Assembly: GCF_025465945.1 (NCBI RefSeq)
Contig: NZ_JANLNW010000016.1
Span: 43,226 to 107,225 of the forward strand
Origin: Pseudomonas sp. 6D_7.1_Bac1
GTDB taxonomy: Bacteria > Pseudomonadota > Gammaproteobacteria > Pseudomonadales > Pseudomonadaceae
Length of the DNA: 64,000 nucleotides
Reading direction: 5' to 3'
Made by a program: the position numbers and the translations under genes. Position 1 is the first letter of the stretch, and the number at the start of each line of letters is the position of its first letter. Under the pieces are notes generated by a model, which saw only the letters and a list, made by a program, of their open reading frames with translations, made no database searches and was not told where the DNA came from. Positions 51,656 through 60,833 of this stretch are shown piece after piece.

Positions 51656-54373
51656 TCACGACGTGATTGCGATGGGCTGCACGCTGGCCGCCAACAGACG
51701 CTTGATTTCCGGGACACAGGAGCCGCATTGCGTGCCGCAACCCAGTTGTTGTTTCAGACCTTGCAAATCCAGGCCACTTCGAATACCGGCGCACACAGCG
51801 CCTTCGCTGACGTTCTTGCAGTTGCACAGGGTTTTGTTGGCGCTGACGGATGAGCCCGCACTGCCGGGTGGCGAGCTCAACGGCGCCAACAACCAGCGTC
51901 GTAGCTGCTCGTCGGCCCGGCCTTCCAGCCACAGGTTTTGCAGCCAGTGTTGTGCAAGGGTTTCACCGGCCAGGCGGATGGCGGTAATCCGGCCATTTTC
52001 GATGCGAACCCGCTTGCCAATCGAGCGGCGTGGATCGTCGTAGGCCAAGACTGGACCCTCGTTGAGTCCGAGCAGTTGATCGATGTCATGCAGTCGTTGT
52101 GGATCGGGCGCCTGGGGGCTGGCAGCGCGAATCAGCAGCGCTGGACGTTCACGGCCGGTCAGACTGAGGCTGACGTAGGCAAAGTCCTCGCAGAGCGGTC
52201 GTAAGGTCTCGAAATGCTGCTGAACATCGCCCTCAACCAATGCGAATAAATGCCATGGCAGCTTTACCGGTTCGATACGCACGCCGCTGTGTTTGAGTTC
52301 GGGTTGTTTCGACAGAGGATCGAACGCCGGCTGCGTGACGGCATTTACGCCGCCCTTGAGGAAGCGGTCTCCCCAATGCATCGGCAGGAACGCCTGGCCT
52401 GGGCGCACGCTGTCATCGCTGTCGACGGCGACGATCAGGCTGCCTCGACGGCTTTTGAGGTTGACCAGGCCACCGCTCTGCAAGCGATACCGACGCAGTT
52501 CATCAGGATGCAGGCTCAACAAGGCTTCACTGACGTGGCCGAACAATTGCGCGGCGGTGCCTGTGCGGCTCATGCCGTGCCATTGATCGCGCAGGCGTCC
52601 GGTAATCAGGGTCAGCGGAAAGCGTGCGTCGCGTTGCTCCTTGGCGGCGCGATAGGGATCGGCAACAAACTGTGCGCGACCACTCGCCGTGGGGAAAACT
52701 CCGTCCACATAGAGCCGAGGGGTTCCGCTCAAGGCGCCGTCCGGGAACGGCCATTGCTGGGGGCCGAGGCGGTCGAGCAGCGCATGGCTGATCCCGCAGA
52801 GATCCAGATCCCGTCCGCGCGTCAGTTGTTTGTATTCATCGAAGACCTGCGCCGGTTGTTCGAAGGCAAACAGGCTGGGCATTCCCGGGCGCAGGCGCCG
52901 TTCCAGACGTTGTGCGAAATCCACGGTAATCGCCCAGTCCGGACGCGCTTCGCCCGGGGCGGTTATGGCGCGGCGGACGTGGGAAATTCGCCGTTCGGAG
53001 TTGGTCACCGTACCTTCCTTCTCGCCCCAACTGGCGGCGGGCAGCAGCAGGTCGGCGAAAGGGGCGGTTTCGGTGGTGCGAAAGGCTTCTTGCAGAACCA
53101 CGAATGGGCAGGCCTGCAATGCCGCGCGAACGGTTTGCTGATCCGGCAGCGACTGCGCCGGGTTGGTGCAGGCGATCCACAGTGCTTTGATCTTTCCGCT
53201 CTGGACCTGCTCGAACAGTTCAATGGCGGTCAGCCCGGTAGTGTCGGGCAGTTTTTCGACACCCCAGTAAGCCGCCACTTCGGCGCGATGCTCAGCATTG
53301 GCCGCTTCGCGATGCCCTGGCAGCAAGTTCGACAAACTGCCGGTTTCGCGTCCGCCCATGGCATTTGGCTGACCGGTGAGAGAGAAGGGGCCTGCACCTG
53401 GACGGCCGATTTGCCCGGTGGCCAGGTGCAAATTGATCAGTGCACTGTTTTTTGCGCTGCCGGCGGTGGACTGGTTGAGGCCCATGCACCACAGCGACAG
53501 AAAACTGGCCGAAGTGCCAACCCACTCTGCGCATTGCTGTAATTGTTCAATGCTGATCCCGCAGAGTTGCGCGACCATTTGCGGGGTGTAGTCGCGCGCC
53601 AGGTTTTTCAGCTCGGCCAAGCCTTCGGTGTGAGCCTTGATGAACTCACGGTCGACCCAGTCTTCCCATAACAGCAGATGCAATATTCCATGGAACAGCG
53701 CGACATCGGTTCCAGGCAGTATGGCCAGATGCAGGTCGGCCAGGTCGCAGGTATCGGTACGCCGAGGGTCAATGACGATGACTTTCATCTGTGGTCGGCG
53801 GGATTTGGCTTCTTCCAGGCGACGAAACAGCACCGGATGGGCGTAGGCCATGTTACTGCCGACGATCATCACGCAATCACTTAGCTCAAGGTCTTCGTAG
53901 CTGCATGGCGGAGCGTCGGCGCCCAGGCTGCGCTTGTAGCCGACCACTGCTGACGACATGCAGAGTCGTGAATTGCTGTCGATGTTGTTGGTGCCCACCA
54001 GCGCCCGGGCCAGCTTGTTGAAGGCGTAGTAGTCCTCGGTCAGCAGTTGCCCGGAGATATAGAACGCCACACTGTCCGGGCCGTGCTCGGCAATGGTCTC
54101 GGCGAAAACGCTGGTGGCGTGATCAAGGGCGGTGCCCCAATCGGTACGGCTGCGGGCCAGGCCTTTGCCGAGGCGCAGTTCCGGGTACAGCGCCCGGGCC
54201 GCGAGGTTGCCGGTCAGGTGCAAGGTCGAGCCTTTACTGCACAGCTTGCCGAAGTTGGCCGGGTGCGTCGGGTCGCCGCTGACGCCGAGGATTTGCTCGC
54301 CGTCATGCTCGATCAGTACGCCGCAGCCCACCCCGCAGTAACAGCAGGTCGAGGCGGTCGTCTGGCGGCTCAT
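51656..54373 (-). CDS. nasC: Assimilatory nitrate reductase, catalytic subunit
   Basis: A 905-residue molybdoenzyme that reduces nitrate to nitrite in the cytoplasm. The N-terminal [4Fe-4S] ligands are Cys10, Cys13 and Cys17 in CCYCGVGC plus Cys47 in KLCSKG. The Mo-bisMGD domains follow; the C terminus carries a BFD-like [2Fe-2S] domain (CNCKNVSEGAVCAG and CGTQCGSC). That domain should take electrons from an NADH- or ferredoxin-linked donor, since no separate flavoprotein subunit is encoded nearby. The symbol nasA is used in Klebsiella; P. aeruginosa PA1779 corresponds. It overlaps nirD by one base. Confidence 0.94.
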   Translation of the reverse strand: MSRQTTASTCCYCGVGCGVLIEHDGEQILGVSGDPTHPANFGKLCSKGSTLHLTGNLAARALYPELRLGKGLARSRTDWGTALDHATSVFAETIAEHGPDSVAFYISGQLLTEDYYAFNKLARALVGTNNIDSNSRLCMSSAVVGYKRSLGADAPPCSYEDLELSDCVMIVGSNMAYAHPVLFRRLEEAKSRRPQMKVIVIDPRRTDTCDLADLHLAILPGTDVALFHGILHLLLWEDWVDREFIKAHTEGLAELKNLARDYTPQMVAQLCGISIEQLQQCAEWVGTSASFLSLWCMGLNQSTAGSAKNSALINLHLATGQIGRPGAGPFSLTGQPNAMGGRETGSLSNLLPGHREAANAEHRAEVAAYWGVEKLPDTTGLTAIELFEQVQSGKIKALWIACTNPAQSLPDQQTVRAALQACPFVVLQEAFRTTETAPFADLLLPAASWGEKEGTVTNSERRISHVRRAITAPGEARPDWAITVDFAQRLERRLRPGMPSLFAFEQPAQVFDEYKQLTRGRDLDLCGISHALLDRLGPQQWPFPDGALSGTPRLYVDGVFPTASGRAQFVADPYRAAKEQRDARFPLTLITGRLRDQWHGMSRTGTAAQLFGHVSEALLSLHPDELRRYRLQSGGLVNLKSRRGSLIVAVDSDDSVRPGQAFLPMHWGDRFLKGGVNAVTQPAFDPLSKQPELKHSGVRIEPVKLPWHLFALVEGDVQQHFETLRPLCEDFAYVSLSLTGRERPALLIRAASPQAPDPQRLHDIDQLLGLNEGPVLAYDDPRRSIGKRVRIENGRITAIRLAGETLAQHWLQNLWLEGRADEQLRRWLLAPLSSPPGSAGSSVSANKTLCNCKNVSEGAVCAGIRSGLDLQGLKQQLGCGTQCGSCVPEIKRLLAASVQPIAITS

Positions 54374-54690
54374 CAGCCTGCGTCCCGCACAGCCAGCATG
54401 ACCCGACCGTTCTCCACCCGCGCCGGATGGTGATGGGCGCAGCCGACGTCGGGCGCCTGGGCCTCTCCGGACTCCAGGTCGATCTGCCAGTTATGCAATG
54501 GACAGGCGACGCGTTTGCCGTAGATCAGCCCTTGGGACAGCGGTCCGCCCTTGTGCGGGCAGCGATCATCGAGGGCGAAAACCTCATCGTCGCTGGTGCG
54601 AAAAATCGCGATGTCACCTTTTGGCCCGCTGATGATGCGCGAGCCCAGGGCGTTGATTTCTTCGAGTGCGCAGATATCCAGCCAGTTCAT
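54373..54690 (-). CDS. nirD: Nitrite reductase (NADH) small subunit NirD
   Basis: The 105-residue subunit has a Rieske-like fold. In this copy the ligand-type residues are kept (CPHKGGPLSQG and CPLHNW), so it may bind a [2Fe-2S] cluster, while enteric NirD does not. It works with NirB. Its ATG overlaps the nirB stop by four bases (ATGA), indicating coupled translation. Confidence 0.93.
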   Translation of the reverse strand: MNWLDICALEEINALGSRIISGPKGDIAIFRTSDDEVFALDDRCPHKGGPLSQGLIYGKRVACPLHNWQIDLESGEAQAPDVGCAHHHPARVENGRVMLAVRDAG

Positions 54691-57140
54691 GCCGACACCT
54701 CCAGGTTTTTCACGGGGATGACATCGAATTCCTTCTTCAGCAGCGGCTGCTCAAGGCGTGCTTTCCACGGGTCCTGTTCGAACGACAGGGAGAATTGCAG
54801 CCGGTCGTTGAGGGCTTTGCGGCGTTCCGGGTCTTCCAGCACGGCTTTCTTGATGTGTTCCATACCGACCCGTTGCAAGTAGTGCACGGTGCGCTCGAGG
54901 TAGAAGGCTTCTTCGCGATACAGCTGCAGGAAGGCGCCGTTGTACTCGCGCACTTCTTCGGCAGTTTTCAGTTTGACGAAGAACTCCGCGACTTCGGTTT
55001 TGATCCCGCCGTTGCCGCCGATGTACATCTCCCAGCCAGAGTCGACGCCGATGATCCCTACGTCCTTGATCCCGGCTTCCGAGCAGTTGCGCGGGCAACC
55101 AGAGACCGCCAGCTTGACCTTGTGCGGCGACCACATGTTGAACAGGTCATGCTCCAGTTCGATGCCCAGTTGCGTGGAGTTTTGTGTGCCGAAGCGGCAG
55201 AACTCGCTGCCTACGCAGGTTTTGACTGTGCGAATCGATTTGCCGTAGGCATGGCCGGACGGCATGTCGAGGTCCTTCCAGACGCCGGGCAGATCCTGCT
55301 TCTTGATCCCCAGCAAGTCGATGCGCTGGCCGCCGGTGACCTTGACCATGGGCACGTTGTATTTGTCTGCCACGTCGGCGATGCGCCGCAGCTCCGAAGG
55401 ATTGGTCACACCGCCCCACATCCGTGGGACTACCGAGTAAGTGCCATCTTTCTGAATGTTGGCGTGGGCCCGTTCGTTGATCAGCCGCGATTGCGGATCG
55501 TCCCTGGCCTCGCCCGGCCAGGTGGAAATCAGGTAATAGTTGAGCGCCGGACGGCAGGTGGCGCAGCCATTCGGGGTGCGCCAGTTCAGGTAGCTCATGG
55601 TTCCGGCGATCGTCAGCAGATGTTCTTCGCGGATCGCCTGGCGGATCTGCCCGTGATTGAGGTCGCTGCAACCGCAGATGGCTTTTTCGCTTTTCGGTTT
55701 GACGTCCGCCGCACCGCCGACGGTGTTGATCAGGATCTGTTCCACCAAACCGGCACAGGAACCGCAGGAACTGGCCGCTTTGGTGTGTTTCTTGACCTCG
55801 TCGACGCTGAATAACCCGTGTTCCTGAATCGCCTTGACGATGGTGCCCTTGCAGACGCCGTTGCAGCCGCAGACTTCGGCGTTGTCAGCCATGCTCATGG
55901 CTTTGTCCTGGCCTTGGTGGCCTACATCACCAATGGTGTTTTCGCCAAACATCAGATGGTCGCGGATCTCGCCGATGGCGTGATTCTCTCGAATCTGCCG
56001 GAAATACCAGCCACCATCTGCCGTGTCGCCGTACAGACAGGCCCCGACCAGCACGTCATCCTTGATCACCAGTTTTTTGTAGACCCCGCCGATGGGGTCG
56101 GAAAGGGTGATGGTCTCGGTGCCTTCGCCGCCCATGAAGTCGCCAGCGGAGAACAGGTCAATGCCGGTGACTTTCAATTTGGTCGAGGTCACCGAGCCCG
56201 AATAGCGGGCAAACCCCAGTTGCGCCAGGTGGTTGGCGCAGACCTTGGCTTGCTCGAACAGCGGCGCCACCAGGCCGTAGGCGATACCTCGGTGACTGGC
56301 GCATTCGCCGATGGCGTAGATACGCGGGTCATAGGTTTGCAGGGTGTCGTTGACCAGAATTCCGCGGTTGCACGGGATGCCGGATTTTTCCGCGAGTTCG
56401 GTGTTGGGGCGAATGCCAGCGGCCATCACCACTAGGTCAGCGGGGATGATGTCACCGTTCTTGAACTGCACCGACCCGACCCGACCATTGCCGGCGTCGT
56501 GCAGGGCCTGCGTCTGTTCGCACAGGCGAAAGTGCAGGCCGCGACCTTCCAGGGCGGTTTGCAGCAACTGGCCGCTGGTTTTGTCCAGTTGCCGTTCCAG
56601 CAACCACTCGCCGAGATGCACCACGGTCACGTGCATACCGCGCAGCATCAGCCCATTGGCCGCTTCAAGGCCCAGCAGGCCGCCGCCGATGACCACCGCG
56701 TGTTTGTGGGTTTTGGCAGTGTCGATCATGGCCTGGGTGTCGGCGATGTCGCGGTAGCCGATCACGCCTTGCAAGGTGTTGCCGGGGATCGGCAGGATGA
56801 ACGGCGTTGAACCGGTGGCGATCAGCAGGCGGTCGTATTCGGCTTCGCTGCCGTCTTCGGCGATGACCCGGCGTTTGACCCGGTCGATCTCCACCACTTT
56901 GCGGTTGAGCAGCAGTTTGATGTTGTTGTCCAGGTACCAGCTCAGATCGTTGAGCACGATCTCTTCAAAGGTCTGCTCACCCGCCAGCACCGGCGAGAGA
57001 AGAATGCGGTTGTAGTTGGTGTGGGGTTCGGCACCGAAGACCGTGATGTCGTACAGCTCGCTGCTCAGCTTGAGCAATTCTTCCAGGGTGCGAACCCCGG
57101 CCATGCCGTTGCCGATCATCACCAGTTTTAGCTTTTTCAT
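54687..57140 (-). CDS. nirB: Nitrite reductase (NADH) large subunit NirB
   Basis: The ATG at 57140 follows GGAG by six bases and gives 817 residues. Order: FAD/NADH domains (IGNGMAGVRTLEELL, ATGSTPFILPIPG), two BFD-like [2Fe-2S] domains (CGCNGVCKGTI; CGCSDLNHGQI) and the sirohaem-[4Fe-4S] domain with CVGSEFCRFG and SGCPRNCSEA. It reduces nitrite to ammonium with NADH in the cytoplasm. It heads the nirB-nirD-nitrate reductase-cobA operon behind a NasT-type leader. Confidence 0.96.
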   Translation of the reverse strand: MKKLKLVMIGNGMAGVRTLEELLKLSSELYDITVFGAEPHTNYNRILLSPVLAGEQTFEEIVLNDLSWYLDNNIKLLLNRKVVEIDRVKRRVIAEDGSEAEYDRLLIATGSTPFILPIPGNTLQGVIGYRDIADTQAMIDTAKTHKHAVVIGGGLLGLEAANGLMLRGMHVTVVHLGEWLLERQLDKTSGQLLQTALEGRGLHFRLCEQTQALHDAGNGRVGSVQFKNGDIIPADLVVMAAGIRPNTELAEKSGIPCNRGILVNDTLQTYDPRIYAIGECASHRGIAYGLVAPLFEQAKVCANHLAQLGFARYSGSVTSTKLKVTGIDLFSAGDFMGGEGTETITLSDPIGGVYKKLVIKDDVLVGACLYGDTADGGWYFRQIRENHAIGEIRDHLMFGENTIGDVGHQGQDKAMSMADNAEVCGCNGVCKGTIVKAIQEHGLFSVDEVKKHTKAASSCGSCAGLVEQILINTVGGAADVKPKSEKAICGCSDLNHGQIRQAIREEHLLTIAGTMSYLNWRTPNGCATCRPALNYYLISTWPGEARDDPQSRLINERAHANIQKDGTYSVVPRMWGGVTNPSELRRIADVADKYNVPMVKVTGGQRIDLLGIKKQDLPGVWKDLDMPSGHAYGKSIRTVKTCVGSEFCRFGTQNSTQLGIELEHDLFNMWSPHKVKLAVSGCPRNCSEAGIKDVGIIGVDSGWEMYIGGNGGIKTEVAEFFVKLKTAEEVREYNGAFLQLYREEAFYLERTVHYLQRVGMEHIKKAVLEDPERRKALNDRLQFSLSFEQDPWKARLEQPLLKKEFDVIPVKNLEVSA

Positions 57141-57210
57141 CAGGTTCTCCGGGGAGCTCAGACTTGCCTCATCAGGGCGGTCAGGCTGGCTCGACATATT
57201 TTGCGCAAAC

Positions 57211-57298
57211 AAAAAAAGGCGTCCCGCTAGTTACCTAGCGAGGACGCCTTTGTCCTGGTCCCGTTCTCTCGGGAAGCCCGGCCTTCGTCGTTGAAGGC
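57211..57298 (-). promoter_or_regulatory. NasT (ANTAR) antitermination leader of nirBD operon
   Basis: On the minus strand two hairpins come first: GCCTTC-AACGAC-GAAGGC (57298-57281) and CCCG-AGAGAA-CGGG (57273-57260). Both hexaloops have A at position 1 and G at position 4, the rule for ANTAR targets. A strong terminator follows: GGCGTC..GACGCC with inner GCTAG/CTAGC and T7 (57248-57211). Binding of NasT to the two hairpins should prevent termination. This mechanism is known for the same operon of P. aeruginosa. Confidence 0.9.
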
Positions 57299-57326
57299 TG
57301 AACTTTATGTATGGTGAAAAAGGTAA

Positions 57327-57342
57327 TGCAGCGGTTGTGCCA
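57327..57342 (-). promoter_or_regulatory. Sigma-54 promoter of the nirBD operon
   Basis: On the minus strand TGGCACAACCGCTGCA matches the sigma-54 consensus TGGCAC-N-N4-TTGCA, with GG and GC at correct spacing. It would start transcription near 57316, about 18 bases before the first ANTAR hairpin. A TGCACC half site at 57406-57411 could belong to NtrC. Confidence 0.75.
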
Positions 57343-57450
57343 AGTTGGGGGAGGCGCGGTTTTGTTGGGTTTACGCGCTGCTAGTCAGTGTGATTCAGGC
57401 GTTTTTGCACCGATTCAAGGCGTGACGCACAGTCATGGCGCGGTGAGAAC

Positions 57451-57585
57451 CTGTGGCGAGGGAGCTTGCTCCCGTTGGGTTGCGCAGCGACCCCAAAACC
57501 TTCACGCGTGGTGTTTCAGACAGACCACGGTCTCAGGTGTTACGAGTGCTGCGCACTCGAACGGGAGCAAGCTCCCTCGCCACAG
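57451..57585. repeat. Long imperfect palindrome (GAGGGAGCTTGCTCCC class)
   Basis: TGTGGCGAGGGAGCTTGCTC and its mirror GAGCAAGCTCCCTCGCCACA enclose a second dyad (GGTTGCGCAGC/GCTGCGCACT). It resembles the element at 6445. It lies between the nirB leader and the kinase/phosphatase gene. Confidence 0.8.
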
Positions 57586-57600
57586 GGAATCGCGTTCGAC

Positions 57601-59274
57601 TCACGATGAACGCAGCACAAAAAACACCAACACCAGATTGATCAGCAACAACACCAGCGCCAACGTGCGCCACACCTTCAACGGTTCGCGCTCCAGCAAC
57701 GGTCTGGGGCGCACACTCAAACTGCGCCGTTCACCTTGCTCCAGCAGTAGCAACCATTCCTCCGCCGTTTCATAACGTTGCGCCGGGTCGGCGCATACCG
57801 CACGTTCCAGGCTTTGTCCCAACCAGTCCGGCAGATCCGGTCGATAGCGGTTGGCGCTGATTGGCGAGCCGAAACGTGGGCGTTGAAAGGCTTCGATTTC
57901 CCCATAGGGATAATGCCCGGTGGCCAGGTAATAGAGCGTCACCCCGACCGAGTACAAATCCTGTTGCGGCGTCGGCAAGTCCCCATTGAATGCTTCCGGG
58001 GCAATGTAGCTCGGAGTGCCCGGCAGCGCGTTCGATGGGTCTTCGGATAAACCCGTGCAGTACGCCAGACCGAAATCCAGCAGTCGTAACTCACCGTCTT
58101 CCGCCAGCAGCAGGTTTTCCGGTTTGATGTCGCGGTGGAAGATCTGCCGCCGATGCAGCATCCCCACGGCCCGCAGCAGACGTTCGGCCAGGTGTTGCCA
58201 TTGGGGCAGCGGCAACGGACCGTTTTGCGCGAACAGTTCGGCCAGGGTCACCCCCGGATACTCGCGCATCACGTAATACAGGTGCTGACGTTGAGTCGCC
58301 GGGTGAACTTCCGGAAAGCTTCGACCGGCAACGCGCTTGAGAAACCACTCTTCGCAGAGCAGCGCCTGTGCGGCCGTGGTGTCGTTGTTCAACTGCAAAG
58401 GGAGCGTTTTCAGTAGCCAGGGCTGTTGCTGCCCATCACGAACACGGTAAATCAGCGACTGCTGACTCTGCCCGAGCAGTCTCTCGACATGCCAGCCCTC
58501 GAAGGCTTGACCGGGTTTGAGCGGCGGCGGCAATGGCCATTGCTGCAACTGGATCAGTGCATCACCGATGCTCGTTTCACCGAGGGTGTCGACCCGCACC
58601 AGCAGCGCGCTGGCGTTGTCCTGACTGCCGGCCAGGTGCGCGGCGTTGACCAGGGTTTGCGCAGCACTGTCGAGGTCGGGCTGATCGCGCAGAATGGCTG
58701 CGATTGCCGTGTCGCCCAAGGTCGCCCAAACACCATCGCTCAGCAGGATGAAGCTCTCGCCCGCCCGCAGCTCACCGTCGAGAAAGTCCAGCACCAGGTG
58801 CTGATCCAGTCCCAATGCGCGCTTGAGCACGTGCTGCATGCCCGGTTGTTCCCAGACGTGGTCCTCGCTGATGCGCTGCAATTGGTCGGCGTGCCAGCGA
58901 TACACCCGACAATCGCCGACATGCGCCAAGGTGAAGCGTCGACCCCGCAGCACCAGCGCGCTGACGGTGGTGAGCAATGGCTGCCCACCGCCATTGGCCT
59001 GCAACCAGCGATTCTGCGCCAGCAGCAGGCGGTCCAGCGCTTGCGCCACTCCCCAGGTCTGCGGCGTGGCGTAGTAGTCTAGGGCCAAAGCCTGCAAGGT
59101 TGTCCGGGCTGCGAGCCCGCCATCGGCGCATTGACTGACGCCGTCGGCGATGGCGAACAGAAACCCCTTGCTCGCCGCCAGTTCGGCGGCCGGTGTGACC
59201 AGGCGCAGGGCGTCCTGATTCTCGTCTCGTGGGCCGATGGCGCTGGCCTCGGCGAAGCTCAATTGCAGGCTCAT
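57601..59274 (-). CDS. Bifunctional PP2C phosphatase/Ser-Thr protein kinase, membrane-anchored
   Basis: A 557-residue fusion. Residues 1-240 are a PP2C-type phosphatase (DENQDA, FAIADGVSQC, LAHVGDCRVY, LSDGVW with the metal-binding aspartates). Residues about 260-520 are a eukaryotic-like kinase with HRDIKPENLLL, LDFGLA and PSYIAPEAFNG. One TM segment closes the C terminus (VWRTLALVLLLINLVLVFFVL). It follows the nitrate transporter gene by seven bases and so is in the nitrate regulon. Its substrate is unknown; the transporter or an assimilation enzyme is a guess. P. aeruginosa PA1782 corresponds. Confidence 0.92.
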   Translation of the reverse strand: MSLQLSFAEASAIGPRDENQDALRLVTPAAELAASKGFLFAIADGVSQCADGGLAARTTLQALALDYYATPQTWGVAQALDRLLLAQNRWLQANGGGQPLLTTVSALVLRGRRFTLAHVGDCRVYRWHADQLQRISEDHVWEQPGMQHVLKRALGLDQHLVLDFLDGELRAGESFILLSDGVWATLGDTAIAAILRDQPDLDSAAQTLVNAAHLAGSQDNASALLVRVDTLGETSIGDALIQLQQWPLPPPLKPGQAFEGWHVERLLGQSQQSLIYRVRDGQQQPWLLKTLPLQLNNDTTAAQALLCEEWFLKRVAGRSFPEVHPATQRQHLYYVMREYPGVTLAELFAQNGPLPLPQWQHLAERLLRAVGMLHRRQIFHRDIKPENLLLAEDGELRLLDFGLAYCTGLSEDPSNALPGTPSYIAPEAFNGDLPTPQQDLYSVGVTLYYLATGHYPYGEIEAFQRPRFGSPISANRYRPDLPDWLGQSLERAVCADPAQRYETAEEWLLLLEQGERRSLSVRPRPLLEREPLKVWRTLALVLLLINLVLVFFVLRSS

Positions 59275-59281
59275 TGATGCA

Positions 59282-60493
59282 TCATACCCGCGCTGCGGTC
59301 ACAGCGGCCGAACCCCAGGTGGTTCTCCAGCGGCGTTTGACCCCGTGCAAGCCAAACCAGGCCAGAACACCGAGACTGGCGAACAACCATAAGGCCATCT
59401 GATAGCTGCCGGTGCTCTGTTTGATCGCACCCATACCCGCCGCAAGGGCGAAACCGCCGATGCCGCCCGCCATGCCGATCAATCCGGTCATCACGCCGAT
59501 TTCGCGCCGAAAGCGCTGAGGCACCAACTGGAACACCGCGCCGTTACCCGCACCAAGGCCGAGCATGGTGCAGACAAACAGCGTCAGTGCAGCGTAGGAA
59601 CTGGGCAGGTTGAAACCCACGGCAGCCATGCAGATCGCCGCAACGGTATACATCACCAACAGGGTGCGGATGCCGCCGAAGCGATCCGCCAGAGCACCAC
59701 CGAGTGGCCGCATCAAACTGCCACCGAACACACAGGCAGCAGTGTAATAACCAGCAGTGACCGGGCTCAGGCCGTATTGGTCGTTGAAGTAACCGGGCAG
59801 GGCGCTGGCCAGGCCGATGAAGCCGCCGAAGGTCACACTGTAGAAAAACATGAACCACCAGCTGTCACGGTCACCGAGGGCCTTGAAGTAGTCACCCATG
59901 GATTTGGCTTTTGGCCGTTCAGGCGCGTTTTTCGCCAGCCAGGCAAAGATGATCAGAGTCAGGATCAGTGGGATCAGCGCGAAGCCGAAGACGTTGCTCC
60001 AGCCAAATGACGCTGCCAGCAGCGGGGCGATCAGCGCCGCGAATACGGTGCCCGAATTGCCCGCGCCAGCAATGCCCATCGCCTTGCCCTGATGCTGTGG
60101 CGGATACCACTGCGAGGCCAGGGGCAGGGCGACGGCGAACGAGGCGCCGGCCATGCCGAGGAAAGCGCCCAGCAGCAGCGCTTGCTCGTAGCTGTGGATG
60201 CCGAGTTTCCAGGCGCCGAACAGCGCGCAGATCACGATCACCTGGCCGATCAGCCCAGCGGTTTTTGGCGACAGACGATCCGCCAGCAAGCCCATCACGA
60301 AGCGCAAGAACGCCCCGGCCAAAATCGGCGTAGCCACCACCAGTCCGCGTTGCTGGGTGGTCAGGTGCAAGTCGGCGGCGATTTGCACCGCCAGCGGGCC
60401 GAGCAGGTACCAGACCATGAAGCTCAGGTCGAAATACAGAAAGGCTGAGAATAATGTCGGGGTATGGCCGGATTTCCAGAAACTTGAATTCAT
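59282..60493 (-). CDS. nasA: MFS nitrate/nitrite transporter (NarK/NasA family)
   Basis: The ATG at 60493 (GAGG seven bases upstream) gives 403 residues; a much longer frame runs back into the leader and REPIN. It has 12 TM segments and the nitrate signature glycine motifs AGAGNSGTVFAALIAP and GMAGGIGGFALA. It imports nitrate for assimilation across the inner membrane. It is first in an operon with the kinase/phosphatase and has its own sigma-54 promoter and NasT-type leader. P. aeruginosa PA1783 corresponds. Confidence 0.92.
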   Translation of the reverse strand: MNSSFWKSGHTPTLFSAFLYFDLSFMVWYLLGPLAVQIAADLHLTTQQRGLVVATPILAGAFLRFVMGLLADRLSPKTAGLIGQVIVICALFGAWKLGIHSYEQALLLGAFLGMAGASFAVALPLASQWYPPQHQGKAMGIAGAGNSGTVFAALIAPLLAASFGWSNVFGFALIPLILTLIIFAWLAKNAPERPKAKSMGDYFKALGDRDSWWFMFFYSVTFGGFIGLASALPGYFNDQYGLSPVTAGYYTAACVFGGSLMRPLGGALADRFGGIRTLLVMYTVAAICMAAVGFNLPSSYAALTLFVCTMLGLGAGNGAVFQLVPQRFRREIGVMTGLIGMAGGIGGFALAAGMGAIKQSTGSYQMALWLFASLGVLAWFGLHGVKRRWRTTWGSAAVTAARV

Positions 60494-60593
60494 CGCGCAC
60501 CTCAGCTGTGAAGAGTCTCGAAGGGAGTCATGAGCTTTGCGGTGGGGCGCCGCGACGGCCGCACCACCGGCCCCGGGCTGTGGGGCCAAAACG

Positions 60594-60676
60594 AAAAAAC
60601 GCCGCAACCCGTTGCGCTTGCGCGAAAGGGGTGTGCGACGTCTTTGTCGTAGGTGGGGCAACCGCCGTTGGTTACC
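60594..60676 (-). promoter_or_regulatory. NasT (ANTAR) antitermination leader of the nitrate transporter operon
   Basis: On the minus strand the first hairpin is GGTAACC-AACGGC-GGTTGCC (60676-60657) and the second CGAC-AAAGAC-GTCG (60649-60636). Both hexaloops keep A1 and G4. A terminator with CGCAA/TTGCG and outer CGC/GCG pairs, then T6, follows at 60616-60594. The layout repeats that of the nirB leader, so NasT should control uptake and reduction together. Confidence 0.85.
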
Positions 60677-60690
60677 TGTGTGGTTTACAT

Positions 60691-60706
60691 AGCGAGATCT
60701 GTGCCA
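60691..60706 (-). promoter_or_regulatory. Sigma-54 promoter of the nitrate transporter operon
   Basis: TGGCACAGATCTCGCT on the minus strand has GG and GC elements ten bases apart as required, with a full TGGCAC. Transcription would start near 60680, a few bases before the first ANTAR hairpin, as in the nirB leader. Confidence 0.72.
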
Positions 60707-60730
60707 ACAGGTGAAACCGAGTTGCGGCCA

Positions 60731-60806
60731 ATCGCGAGCAGGCTCGCTCCCACAGGGGAAACTGCGTCGTACACAGATCACCTGTGGGAGCGAGCCTGCT
60801 CGCGAT
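60731..60806. repeat. REPIN
   Basis: ATCGCGAGCAGGCTCGCTCC and its mirror flank a 28-base spacer. It lies just upstream of the transporter's sigma-54 site and after the nasT stop codon, where upstream activator sites would be expected. Confidence 0.9.
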
Positions 60807-60833
60807 TGGCGCCCTTACAGGCGCCAGAAGGCC

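Noticed and set aside
60494..60781. Upstream extension of the nitrate transporter by 96 codons
   Set aside because: It would translate the ANTAR leader, the sigma-54 promoter and part of the REPIN. The ATG at 60493 has a good site and starts normally for the family.
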